DNA of 34,629 nt from FEN-1297 sp046706945 (lineage in GTDB: Bacteria > Bacteroidota > Ignavibacteria > Ignavibacteriales > Ignavibacteriaceae): positions 1 to 34,629 of the forward strand of contig JBJKOY010000628.1 in the NCBI GenBank assembly GCA_046706945.1, written 5' to 3'. Below the pieces are notes generated by a model. It was not told the origin of the DNA and did not search any database. It saw only the letters and a list, made by a program, of their open reading frames with translations. This document shows positions 1 to 7,889 of this stretch, one piece after another. Made by a program: the position numbers and the translations under genes. Numbering within the stretch: the stretch's first letter is position 1; every line of letters begins with the position of its first letter.

Positions 1-835
1 TCACATTCGCCTGGGGACTTAATACCACGAAATCTTTAAGCTTGTTATCGTCCACTCTCTGGGTAGTGGTAAATTCTATCCATTTTTTGTTGTCGCTCAG
101 ACCGCTTGATACCCCGGTAATTGCCAGCTTGGTCAAAGGGGGAAGTTTGTATTTAAATTCACGGTCGTCCTGAAGGCCTTTCTTACCTATAACCGACATC
201 AAGCCTTTTTTAACGGTTACGGAGAGTTCCTGTTCTTTATCCGTCTGCTGAATATTACCGAGATCCACCGCGATAATATCCGAAGATTTATCCGAGACTA
301 TCGTAAAATTGTTTATTGCCTGTCCGTCCTTAACGAAGCTCAGGTAATCTTTTAGCATGTCCGGGTTGACAGGGTAGTTAAAATAAATATTCGCTTTTAT
401 GCTTATTTGATACTGCCGGTTAGGGACATGCGTCCAGAAGAAATCCGCTTTACCGGCGTCGAAGTCCAGCGTCCTGAATTCGTACGTATAGGATTTAAGA
501 GATAAATTCTGATCAAACAGCACCTTATTGGTTATATAAGCTTTATAGGATTGAATCGGCTGCAGCGGCACGTCGGGTGAAAAAATAAGCGTATTTCCCG
601 ATGTCCACTTGAATTTTCCTTCAATTTTCGGCTCGAACCTGACGAACTCGTCTTCCAGCCATTTGTCTTGTTCAACTTGAGGCGCAAGATTTTTCGAGAA
701 TTCAACGGTAAATGTAGTTAAACTTTTTATCTGGCCCTGAGGATAAAACCGCGTAACTCTAACCGTATTTTCGGAACACGAAAAGGACAGAAGAATTATC
801 GCGGCATATAAAAAATAAAGTAGTCTTTGCTTCAT
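1..835 (-). CDS. Alpha-2-macroglobulin-like lipoprotein, N-terminal part (cut by window edge)
   Basis: An open frame starts at ATG 835 and runs off the window at base 1, giving about 278 residues with no stop. The N-terminus is a lipoprotein signal (hydrophobic stretch, then LLSFSC with the lipidated Cys at residue 20). It is followed by an Ig-like domain in which a 'W..FEP.I.GKFKW..GNTLIFSP..PL.P..SY' pattern is seen. That pattern resembles the SbsA-Ig/MG1 start of bacterial alpha-2-macroglobulins, which are large periplasmic lipoproteins that trap proteases. Full-length members exceed 1,500 residues, so the thioester region would lie outside the window. The family call rests on the N-terminus only; another large lipoprotein with Ig-like domains is possible. 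Confidence 0.6.
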   Translation of the reverse strand, partial: MKQRLLYFLYAAIILLSFSCSENTVRVTRFYPQGQIKSLTTFTVEFSKNLAPQVEQDKWLEDEFVRFEPKIEGKFKWTSGNTLIFSPDVPLQPIQSYKAYITNKVLFDQNLSLKSYTYEFRTLDFDAGKADFFWTHVPNRQYQISIKANIYFNYPVNPDMLKDYLSFVKDGQAINNFTIVSDKSSDIIAVDLGNIQQTDKEQELSVTVKKGLMSVIGKKGLQDDREFKYKLPPLTKLAITGVSSGLSDNKKWIEFTTTQRVDDNKLKDFVVLSPQANV

Positions 836-992
836 AGTTATCCCCGAATATAGTTGATATTATTTGGAAGGTATTTTGAAAATTCCATTCGAATAAATCT
901 TCAGGATTAAAACTTATAAAAACAAATTTAACTGCGCGCAGGATAAAACAAATTACGTTTGCGCTTCATGTACATCTGCACTCTGCAAATTT

Positions 993-1370
993 TCAATTGA
1001 GATAATAACCGGCAATAATCAGTACCGACGAACCGCTGAAGATGAACGGGCAAAGTTTAAAAGCAATAAACGAATTTTTAAAGCCGGTAAATAACGAAAC
1101 AAGCGAAAGGATATTTAGAAAACCGAAGGACACCCAGTAAACAACCTGCGCGGCGGCACCGGACCGGTCGAGGTACGTTGCAAGGGCCACCAGTATGCCC
1201 GTGAATATCAATGCGGCGCCCTCTGTTATCCACTCCATTGTTATGGTCCGTTTGTTGTCCGCCGAGATCTCGCCGAAATTTCTGACAATGCTGCCTGTAG
1301 GGAATAAATGTGCGGCTCCCCATACTATTAACAATGAAGAGCCGATATAAGTAATTACTTCTCCCGCCAT
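993..1370 (-). CDS. Small four-helix integral membrane protein, unknown function
   Basis: This 125-residue protein starts at ATG 1370, with GGGA about 10 bases upstream. Four hydrophobic segments are visible (about residues 5-25, 48-65, 73-92 and 104-122). The loop after the first carries a polar motif (GAAHLFPT...FGEISADN) and the second helix begins MEWITEG. The helix count and polar motifs look like a conserved small membrane protein family, but I do not recognise a characterised function. It lies between the alpha-2-macroglobulin-like gene and a DUF4440 gene on the same strand, spaced widely enough that no operon is implied. Confidence 0.7.
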   Translation of the reverse strand: MAGEVITYIGSSLLIVWGAAHLFPTGSIVRNFGEISADNKRTITMEWITEGAALIFTGILVALATYLDRSGAAAQVVYWVSFGFLNILSLVSLFTGFKNSFIAFKLCPFIFSGSSVLIIAGYYLN

Positions 1371-1463
1371 GGTTTTATTTTCCCTTTTAAAAAGATAAAC
1401 ACATTATTATGCCGGATATAAAAAGACCGTTAATCGATTCGATACTAGGAACTTATCAAACGT

Positions 1464-1841
1464 TCAATCATGCGATACTATATTTACGGGAGTCCCCTGG
1501 TGAAATCTCAATTTCCAGCCGCCGGGAGTCTTTAACCAGAGGGAAGTTCTATTGCTTATCAGCAGACCCTCGTAAAATACTTCGCTTACGTACGTAACAA
1601 GCACAACGTTCTCGCTCACAGTATGAGCCTTAAAGTTCTTAAGAGGGAGTTTAATCGATATCTCCTGGAATGGCGCCGAAATAGTTTCTTCCCTCGTATA
1701 AATTCTGCCGGACCGGCCGAATTCGAAAAATTCAGGCGCTAATACTTTTTCCATATAATCCCGGTCGAACCTTTTTTCGGGAACCCACAAAGACTCTTCC
1801 AGTTCTCTAAGAATTTCCGAATCTTCTACGCTTAATTCCAT
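1464..1841 (-). CDS. DUF4440 / NTF2-like (SnoaL-fold) protein
   Basis: This 125-residue cytoplasmic protein starts at ATG 1841 behind a strong AGGAAGGA site. The N-terminal helix (residues 5-15, ILRELEESLW), the 'LAPEFFEFGRSGRIYTREE' segment and the C-terminal 'WKLRFHQGTP' strand are the typical pattern of DUF4440 proteins of the NTF2-like superfamily. Members form cone-shaped alpha+beta barrels that bind small hydrophobic ligands or act as accessory subunits; the ligand cannot be told from the sequence. The family's usual length is 110-150 residues, so it appears complete. Confidence 0.8.
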   Translation of the reverse strand: MELSVEDSEILRELEESLWVPEKRFDRDYMEKVLAPEFFEFGRSGRIYTREETISAPFQEISIKLPLKNFKAHTVSENVVLVTYVSEVFYEGLLISNRTSLWLKTPGGWKLRFHQGTPVNIVSHD

Positions 1842-1883
1842 TCCTTCCTCACTATTTATTTAATTGAGCCCGGTTCCGAATTT

Positions 1884-2495
1884 TCAAGTATCTTTCGGCA
1901 GCAGTATCACCTTTACGTAATTCTTAAATAATACGGGATACTGTTTATCCATTATCCTGGCCCGCGCGCCTCTGTGCAGCCGCCACTCTTCAACGATGAC
2001 TCCCCTTTCCTTATCGATTTCGTCGTCTTCAAAACTTACGTTGTGGGCCCAGTCCTCAAGTATCTGGAATCCCTTTTCGATCATCTCAGTGCTGTCCGTC
2101 GGGACGTCGAGCATATATACCGTTTCGTCGAAACTTGTGTAAGCGTTCACCTCGGGCCCGAATTTCATACCTATCGATACCAGGTAATCGACCGATTCGT
2201 GCTTCTTAAAATTCTTTGTCCCGTTAAAGCCCATATGCTCTACGAAATGCGCCAAACCTTGCTGGTCCGGATCTTCCAGAACGGAACCGGCGTTAACGGC
2301 AAGTCGAAGTACGGCCCTGTTCTCAGGGTGTTTGTTGACCTTGATATAATAAGTTAATCCGTTATCCAGTCTGCCTTTTGTAATGCTTGTGTCGAAAGGT
2401 ATTTTCTCTCCGGAGGATGATGAAGTTTGAGGAAACGTTATCCCGCGAGATATTGCAAGTAAAAATAAAATCCCGAAGAGCCGAAAAGATTTCAT
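1884..2495 (-). CDS. Truncated M16 (pitrilysin/PqqL-type) zinc peptidase, N-terminal domain only
   Basis: ATG 2495 sits behind AAGGGGA and opens with a cleavable signal peptide (residues 1-23). The inverted zinc motif is intact as H83-F-V-E86-H87, with the downstream ligand glutamate at about E163, within the usual 76-77 residue spacing. Normal M16 proteins of this PqqL-like type are about 900 residues with two or four homologous domains. This one stops at residue 203, just where relatives continue 'LFKxSKYAERLPIG'. The other two frames after the stop give no recognisable continuation, and a DUF4440 gene follows 43 bases on. The substrate-closing C-terminal half is absent, so it is probably a decayed remnant without peptidase activity. 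Confidence 0.8.
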   Translation of the reverse strand: MKSFRLFGILFLLAISRGITFPQTSSSSGEKIPFDTSITKGRLDNGLTYYIKVNKHPENRAVLRLAVNAGSVLEDPDQQGLAHFVEHMGFNGTKNFKKHESVDYLVSIGMKFGPEVNAYTSFDETVYMLDVPTDSTEMIEKGFQILEDWAHNVSFEDDEIDKERGVIVEEWRLHRGARARIMDKQYPVLFKNYVKVILLPKDT

Positions 2496-2605
2496 GTTGT
2501 CCCCTTGTCTTTATAAATAATTAATCGGATAATAATAGTTAAGCCGACTTACGGTAAATAAATCGAGATTCGACTTTTAATTTAACTATAAAATAAAATT
2601 CATGC

Positions 2606-3688
2606 TTAATTTTTATTAAGCTCTTTTATTTTTTTCCCCAGGAATTTTCCGTATTCACCGAATAATTTTTTTATTGATCCTTCTCGTATCTTTTTTCCCC
2701 CTTTAAAAAATTCCGTTTCTATAATTATTTCATCCTTCTTCTTTATTCGTTTCCATATACCCGTAACCTTCCCGCCGTTCAGAATGAAAGGTCTGAAGAT
2801 CCCGTTATTCGAAACCGTTTTTCCGTTGTTGTTCACATCGACCGTTGCGCTCCGGTCTTTATAGCTTATTAAAAACTCGTCGAAAGCGGGCAGAATTTGA
2901 ATTGCGTTTTTTCCGGGGGAAGAACCGGCAATCTCATCCGACATCCAGTAAGTCTTTGAATCAATTTCGCGGGCTGTTAATAGGTGTTTTACACATTCCA
3001 ATCCGTTCCTGGCATCTTTTACGGGCAGGCCGGACCACCAGACAAAATCTTCCAGGGTTGCCGGCCCGCGGCTTAAAAAATATTTCAGAACAAGCCTTCC
3101 GGCGGCCTCTTCACGTTTTAAAATATTGACGACCGGGACCCTTTCCCGCAGCAAGGCGTAAGTCTGTTTCTTATTAATGACTTTCCCGCTGCACATTATC
3201 CCGTTCAGCTCGGCATTCAGGAAAATATGAGACGCCCGGTTATCTTCCGTTTTAATTTTATTTTTCTTCAAAACACCGACTAATTCTTCACGGGTAAGAT
3301 TATTACCGCCGGAAAGGGCGTCTTCGATTATTTTATAATACCTGCTTAGATTTTTTTCGTTTAAACCGAGTCCGCTTTCCCTGGACTTTAACGACGATTT
3401 AATCTGCGGCGCGGTTAATTCAAGCATCCAATGGACATCGTCGGACGAAACGAAATGCCACGTCGGCCGCATTAAGTGAGTCCTGATAATTTCTCCCCTA
3501 TCTACCGCCGATTCGATCATTTTTTCCGTCGATCCCGGAAGGCGTACGCCGACAGCCCATTCGGCCATCTCGAAATCCTGCGCCTGCATGCCGGCCATCC
3601 AACTTACAACTTCTTTCACTGTTGAGAATTTTCGTCCGGCTATATGCTGGCCCATAAGCCTCATTTTCGGCACATCGGAAATTTTCAT
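2606..3688 (-). CDS. Winged-helix HTH_42 / AlkZ-like DNA glycosylase family protein
   Basis: This 360-residue protein starts at ATG 3688. The N-terminal region (QHIAGRKFSTVKEVVSWMAGMQAQ), the 'LMRPTWHFVSSDD' segment and the C-terminal 'ILPAFDEFLISYKDRS' and 'NGGKVTGIWKR' segments are characteristic of the winged-helix family PF06224 (YcaQ/AlkZ). In AlkZ, a QxQ pair (Q37 and Q39 in the characterised enzyme) performs base excision of bulky alkyl adducts and interstrand crosslinks. Here Q35-A-Q37 sits at the matching place. A repair glycosylase is therefore plausible, although most members of the wider family are uncharacterised. No clear Shine-Dalgarno sequence is present before the start. Confidence 0.8.
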   Translation of the reverse strand: MKISDVPKMRLMGQHIAGRKFSTVKEVVSWMAGMQAQDFEMAEWAVGVRLPGSTEKMIESAVDRGEIIRTHLMRPTWHFVSSDDVHWMLELTAPQIKSSLKSRESGLGLNEKNLSRYYKIIEDALSGGNNLTREELVGVLKKNKIKTEDNRASHIFLNAELNGIMCSGKVINKKQTYALLRERVPVVNILKREEAAGRLVLKYFLSRGPATLEDFVWWSGLPVKDARNGLECVKHLLTAREIDSKTYWMSDEIAGSSPGKNAIQILPAFDEFLISYKDRSATVDVNNNGKTVSNNGIFRPFILNGGKVTGIWKRIKKKDEIIIETEFFKGGKKIREGSIKKLFGEYGKFLGKKIKELNKN

Positions 3689-3725
3689 TTTATAATTTAT
3701 TATTAAATCGGGTTAAATAATTTTG

Positions 3726-4727
3726 TTACCTGTCAACGTGTTTCATAGCGCCGGAGCCGTATCGGGGACCGGTATCCGGATACTTCTTCAACAAATTTTC
3801 AATATCGTTAATATCGCTTTCACCGAGAACGATATCGACCGCCCGCGCATTGTCTTCAAGGTATTTTATCTTCTTTGTACCGGGGATCGGTATCATATCT
3901 TCTCCCCTGGCAAGCACCCAGGCAAGTGCCAGCTGCGCGGGAGAGCAGCCTTTAGCGCCTGCAAGCTTTTCGAACTCCTGAGCCAGCTTGCGGTTGTTGT
4001 CCCAATGCCCGTCGTCGAAACGGGGTAAAGTTTTCCTGAAATCGTTATCGGGGAAATCTTCCCTTTTCACCTTATTGGTTATCAAACCCCTTGCCAGAGG
4101 ACTGAACGGCACTACCGTTATGCCCGATTCCCTGCATACAGGGATTATGTCTTTTTCAATATCCCTCGTCATTAAAGAATACTCGCTTTGCAGAGCGGAT
4201 ATAGGATGAACGGCATCGGCTTTTCTAAGGGATTCCGCCGAAGCTTCCGACAAGCCTAAGAACCTTACTTTGCCTTCTTCAACAAGTGCCGCCATGGCTC
4301 CCACGGTGTCTTCGACCGGCACCTTGGGATCGATGCGGTGCGCATAATACAGATCTATTGTTTCTACGCCTAACCTTTTTAAACTGGCTTCCGCCGCATT
4401 TTTAATATATGCCGGAGAACAATCCAGGTAAACGCTGCTCATATCTTTAAACGAACCTTTCTCTTCCTTGTACCTAAACCCGAATTTAGTTGCGATAAAT
4501 ACCTTATCCCTGTTCGGTTTCAAAACTTTTGAAATTAATTCTTCGTTGCTGCCGTGCCCGTACATGTCCGCGGTGTCCCAAAAATTGATACCGAGATCCA
4601 GAGCTTTATGCAGCACGGCTATGGATTCTTCGTCGTTCCTTACCCCGTAAGCATGGCTCATACCCATGCAGCCCAGTCCCAAAGCAGATAATTTTTCTCC
4701 TGTTTTTCCGAGTTCTCTATATTTCAT
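3726..4727 (-). CDS. Aldo/keto reductase
   Basis: This cytoplasmic NADPH-dependent (beta/alpha)8 oxidoreductase reduces aldehydes or ketones. The catalytic tetrad is complete: D51 and Y56 (DTADMY), K81 (IATKF) and H130 (LYYAH). The C-terminal cofactor-binding segment reads IPGTKKIKYLEDNARA, as in AKR13-type enzymes. Two ATG codons are adjacent at 4730 and 4727; the GAGG at 4736-4733 lies five bases from the second and only two from the first, so 4727 (333 residues) is preferred. Natural substrate unknown. It is followed closely by no same-strand partner on the downstream side, and upstream lies the DinB-like gene 22 bases away, so the two may be co-transcribed. Confidence 0.9.
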   Translation of the reverse strand: MKYRELGKTGEKLSALGLGCMGMSHAYGVRNDEESIAVLHKALDLGINFWDTADMYGHGSNEELISKVLKPNRDKVFIATKFGFRYKEEKGSFKDMSSVYLDCSPAYIKNAAEASLKRLGVETIDLYYAHRIDPKVPVEDTVGAMAALVEEGKVRFLGLSEASAESLRKADAVHPISALQSEYSLMTRDIEKDIIPVCRESGITVVPFSPLARGLITNKVKREDFPDNDFRKTLPRFDDGHWDNNRKLAQEFEKLAGAKGCSPAQLALAWVLARGEDMIPIPGTKKIKYLEDNARAVDIVLGESDINDIENLLKKYPDTGPRYGSGAMKHVDR

Positions 4728-4748
4728 CATAACCTCAAAATAAAAGAT

Positions 4749-5228
4749 TTAAAAATTTGTAGTCGGGTCGTCGGCGGAGGGGCCGTAAACTGACGGCACC
4801 TTTCCCCCGGCCATACGGATATACACCGACATCTGGCCCCGATGGTGGATTTGATCGAATAGCATCATCATCATAAAATCGCCGGCCGTCATCTTTGTCC
4901 CTGCAAACTCAACGGTTTTACCCATTTCGTCGCCGGATATGTTTTGAAGCTTCGATATCACGGCGGAAGTTTGTTTCTCGAAATCCTTAATTAAAATATT
5001 CAAATCTACGGGGGGATTGCGGAAATAATCCCTGTCGAAATTTTCTCCGAACACATATGATTTTATTAAGAACATCTCGACAACGAAAGTCGACATTATT
5101 TTCGCCGCCGATTGCGAACGCTCGTGAGGCTTAAAATCCAATTTGTTTTCCGGATATGCGCGCATGACTTTTAAGGTTGTTGCGAATTCTTTTTTATATA
5201 ATTTCAATATTTCGTCTATAGTTATCAT
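4749..5228 (-). CDS. DinB-like four-helix bundle protein
   Basis: This 159-residue protein starts at ATG 5228 with AAGGAG nine bases upstream. The 'FDQIHHRGQMSVYIRMAGGKVPSVYGPSADD' type ending is the hallmark of the DinB/YfiT-like putative metalloenzyme superfamily. Those proteins bind a divalent metal through three histidines, and many are thiol-dependent transferases. The HH pair of the last helix is present. The usual His in the second helix ('gHl.e') appears replaced (IMSTFVVE), so metal binding may be altered. It lies between the AHSA1-like gene (39 bases) and an aldo/keto reductase (21 bases) on one strand, suggesting a short detoxification-type operon. Confidence 0.85.
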   Translation of the reverse strand: MITIDEILKLYKKEFATTLKVMRAYPENKLDFKPHERSQSAAKIMSTFVVEMFLIKSYVFGENFDRDYFRNPPVDLNILIKDFEKQTSAVISKLQNISGDEMGKTVEFAGTKMTAGDFMMMMLFDQIHHRGQMSVYIRMAGGKVPSVYGPSADDPTTNF

Positions 5229-5266
5229 TATCTTCTCCTTAAAAATAATTTATTCAAAGATGTAGA

Positions 5267-5698
5267 TTATTTTTCAACTACGGTTTTTATTTTTTTAAGA
5301 ATTTCCGCAGTTCCGTTTTTCGAATGCTGATAACCCTGCTCGTCAGCAAAACCTTCCTGCGTCCAGGTAAAATCAGTTTTGCCGCCGCCCTTATTTACAA
5401 GATTATACGTGATCAAAGAATAATTCTCAGGCTTATCTTCCAATCCGGTGAACCCGCTCCAATAGGTGTAACTCAGGGTTTTCCGGGGAACGATTTCCTT
5501 CACTATTCCCTTATCCCTGTATTTCTGCCCCTGATATTCTCCCTGGAAAATTATTTCGCTGCCTGTCTTCCAGTCCGTTACGGTTTCCGTCCCGTACAGG
5601 TATTCCTTTATTATTTCCGGGTTTGTCAGTGCTTCCCAGACCCTGGCCGGTTCGGCATTTATTTCGATGGTACCGGATACTTTTAAATCGTGTCTCAT
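5267..5698 (-). CDS. AHSA1-like SRPBCC domain protein
   Basis: This 143-residue protein has a START/Bet v1-like helix-grip fold. 'GTIEINAEPARVWEALTNPEIIKEYL' opens the domain and a C-terminal helix 'YQHSKNGTAEILKKIKTVVE' closes it, as in the Activator of Hsp90 ATPase homologue 1 family. Bacterial members bind small hydrophobic ligands and are common next to DinB or DoxX genes. The frame extends six codons upstream to TTG 5716, but GGAGAAAG at 5712-5705 lies just before ATG 5698, so the ATG is chosen. Ligand unknown. Confidence 0.85.
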   Translation of the reverse strand: MRHDLKVSGTIEINAEPARVWEALTNPEIIKEYLYGTETVTDWKTGSEIIFQGEYQGQKYRDKGIVKEIVPRKTLSYTYWSGFTGLEDKPENYSLITYNLVNKGGGKTDFTWTQEGFADEQGYQHSKNGTAEILKKIKTVVEK

Positions 5699-5948
5699 AA
5701 TATCTTTCTCCTTCAAATTTTATATTATAGTTTATCGTTCAATTAAAAAATGGCCTTGCGGAAAGAAAGTTATAAGATAATCGTAATTGAATTTAAAATT
5801 TCATGATAATTATCACAACATTAGAAAGAATTTATCGGCATCATTGAGCCGCAAAGTTTGTTTTTAGGTCAAACAATTTTTCTTCGTACGGAATTACGGC
5901 AGAATTTTGATTTCATCTTATGAATTATAATTTAAACATATATAGGGC

Positions 5949-6461
5949 ATGACTCAACAAAACCTTTCGATTGGAAAAAGATATCAAACTGTAAAAATAA
6001 AAGTAATAGTTCTTACATGCCTTCTGGTTGGAACGCTTGATATATCCGCAGCGCTTATCGATTCCAGGCTGCGGTACGGGACAACGCCACTGGAATTATT
6101 CCAGTATATAGCCAGCGGAATTTTGGGTAAAGCCGCTTTCTCCGGCGGACTCCCCGCGGCATTAACCGGATTGCTATTTCATTATTTCATTGCAAGTTCC
6201 TGGACGGTACTGTTCTTTATGCTTTATCCGAGATTAAAAATACCTCCCTCATATAAAATTATTTCCGGTATTACCTACGGCATTTTCATCTGGTGCTTTA
6301 TGAATTTTATTGTAGTGCCGCTGTCCCGGGCGCACCGACCTCTTTTCAATTGGAACCATGTAATTATAGGTGCTCTTTATATTATTTTTCTTATCGCCCT
6401 TCCCGTTTCGCTTATTTTACACAAATACGGGTATACCGGGAACCGACACGGAATAAATTAA
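5949..6461 (+). CDS. Predicted inner-membrane protein, DUF1440-like
   Basis: This 170-residue protein has four hydrophobic segments (about residues 20-38, 66-98, 104-122 and 135-156). The motifs GTLDISAALID, QYIASGILGKAAFSGG and the MNFIVVPLS stretch form a pattern I associate with an uncharacterised family of small membrane proteins related to YagU/DUF1440. No enzymatic residues are evident. It is a single plus-strand gene among minus-strand neighbours, and its end meets the convergent outer-membrane-type gene with only four bases between the stop codons. Confidence 0.65.
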   Translation: MTQQNLSIGKRYQTVKIKVIVLTCLLVGTLDISAALIDSRLRYGTTPLELFQYIASGILGKAAFSGGLPAALTGLLFHYFIASSWTVLFFMLYPRLKIPPSYKIISGITYGIFIWCFMNFIVVPLSRAHRPLFNWNHVIIGALYIIFLIALPVSLILHKYGYTGNRHGIN

Positions 6462-6465
6462 AACG

Positions 6466-7752
6466 TCACAGGGAGAAGGTAGTGCATATTAAAAAATCAT
6501 CCTGAAGTAATTTTATACTTGTTCCGTCCGACAATACCGCATGTCCGGGACTTGATATTCCCTGATCGAATAAAATTTCCGTGGAGAAATGACGGTCCCA
6601 TTTTATACCGGCCCCGTAAAGAAAGCTTATGTAAGGATCGGGCTTTAACGCCCTAACCGAAAATTCCGATGCCTCATCCATCGGACCGATATAAAATTCA
6701 TCGGTCTCGCCTTTAACCGGTATGTTCAGCGAAGGGCCGGCAAAAATATCGACGAACCTAAGATCTTTAAACGGGATCCCGTATTGAACAAGTATGGGTG
6801 TCTCTATAAAATCGATATAAATCGCCGATGATTCGTAATCGCTGTAATAATCTCCGGAGTGCGGTTTCGAGTATTGATAATTACCTCCTTTCAGACTGTA
6901 GATTATTTCCGGTCTCAACTTAAGAACATTGTTAATATCCCATTTATAATAAAGGCCGAACGTATATTCCTCCGATGCCCTAAGAGTATAACTTCTTTTA
7001 TCCGAAAATCCGCCGTAAAGCATAGAAGAAGTAATTCCGCCAAGTATGCCGAATTTTCCAAGGAATTTAGTTTCGGATGAAACGTCGTCATTTAGAATAA
7101 AACTCTGCGGGCTACCCGCGATTAATCCCGGCAGCAGACCGCCTATGAAAAACAATATCGATCCTGCTGCCATCCCCGTTATTGGATCCCGCTCCCTTAT
7201 ACTTGCATCACCGCCTGCTTTATAGCCTACCACACCTCCTACGAACATGCCTGCAAATGCATACTGGAACATGCCTTTCAAATGGTCGTCGATACAAAAT
7301 GAACTTACGTTACTTATAGGATCCGAAAAATTTTTATAAGAAGATAAATTATAACTTATAGAATCTTTCGTACGCAGAGCGTTTTTTATTTCTATTACCG
7401 AATCGTTCTTAAACCGGAGGCTTCCGTTAAATATAACCCGGTTTTCCGAAACAACAGCGTTTCCTTTTACGCTTTTAATCAGCGAAACCGGGATTGTTGA
7501 ACGGTATTTATCGGTGCATCTTTCTTTCCATATTACCGAATCGTCTTTAATTCGTACATTATCGCTGTTTATGCTGCTTCCGTCCATAAATTTTATTTGG
7601 GTGTTCCGGTCATTGATTCTTTTGTTGACGTCGGCATAATATTCCTTTTTCGAGCCGTAGTCTCTTTCGACATATTTATTGCTGCATCCGGTATAGAAAA
7701 AAACCGTGATCAGATGTAACGGAATTAAATATTTTATTATTTGATTTCGCAT
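6466..7752 (-). CDS. Lipoprotein with glycine-zipper hairpin and C-terminal PorT-like beta-barrel domain
   Basis: This 428-residue protein starts at ATG 7752 behind GGGGAAG. It has a lipoprotein signal (FFYTGC, Cys23). Residues about 35-150 are hydrophilic and beta-rich. Then come two glycine-rich hydrophobic stretches (AFAGMFVGGVVGYKAGG and GMAAGSILFFIGGLLPGLIAG, about residues 165-215). The last 200 residues have alternating aromatic strands (FGKFGILGGI..., LKLRPEIIYSLKGGNYQY, FIETPILVQYGIPF, FLYGAGIKWDRHFSTEILFDQGIS). These resemble the outer-membrane beta-barrel domain PF13568 (PorT-like) and end in Phe-Ser-Leu. An outer-membrane location is inferred; function unknown. Confidence 0.7.
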   Translation of the reverse strand: MRNQIIKYLIPLHLITVFFYTGCSNKYVERDYGSKKEYYADVNKRINDRNTQIKFMDGSSINSDNVRIKDDSVIWKERCTDKYRSTIPVSLIKSVKGNAVVSENRVIFNGSLRFKNDSVIEIKNALRTKDSISYNLSSYKNFSDPISNVSSFCIDDHLKGMFQYAFAGMFVGGVVGYKAGGDASIRERDPITGMAAGSILFFIGGLLPGLIAGSPQSFILNDDVSSETKFLGKFGILGGITSSMLYGGFSDKRSYTLRASEEYTFGLYYKWDINNVLKLRPEIIYSLKGGNYQYSKPHSGDYYSDYESSAIYIDFIETPILVQYGIPFKDLRFVDIFAGPSLNIPVKGETDEFYIGPMDEASEFSVRALKPDPYISFLYGAGIKWDRHFSTEILFDQGISSPGHAVLSDGTSIKLLQDDFLICTTFSL

Positions 7753-7889
7753 AGGCGCTTCCCCATCCGGTTAATGGAGGCGATTTACTTAAGCCGGCAT
7801 ATAATTTAATACTAAAATACCATTAAAGCTAAAACGGAAAAGAAATAATACGGGAACCTTCCGATAATGTATTCCCTGTAAAATAATTT

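Noticed and set aside
1842..1930. Frameshift rather than truncation in the M16 gene
   Set aside because: The alternative frames past the stop give only short peptides unlike M16 sequence, so a single frameshift does not restore the protein.
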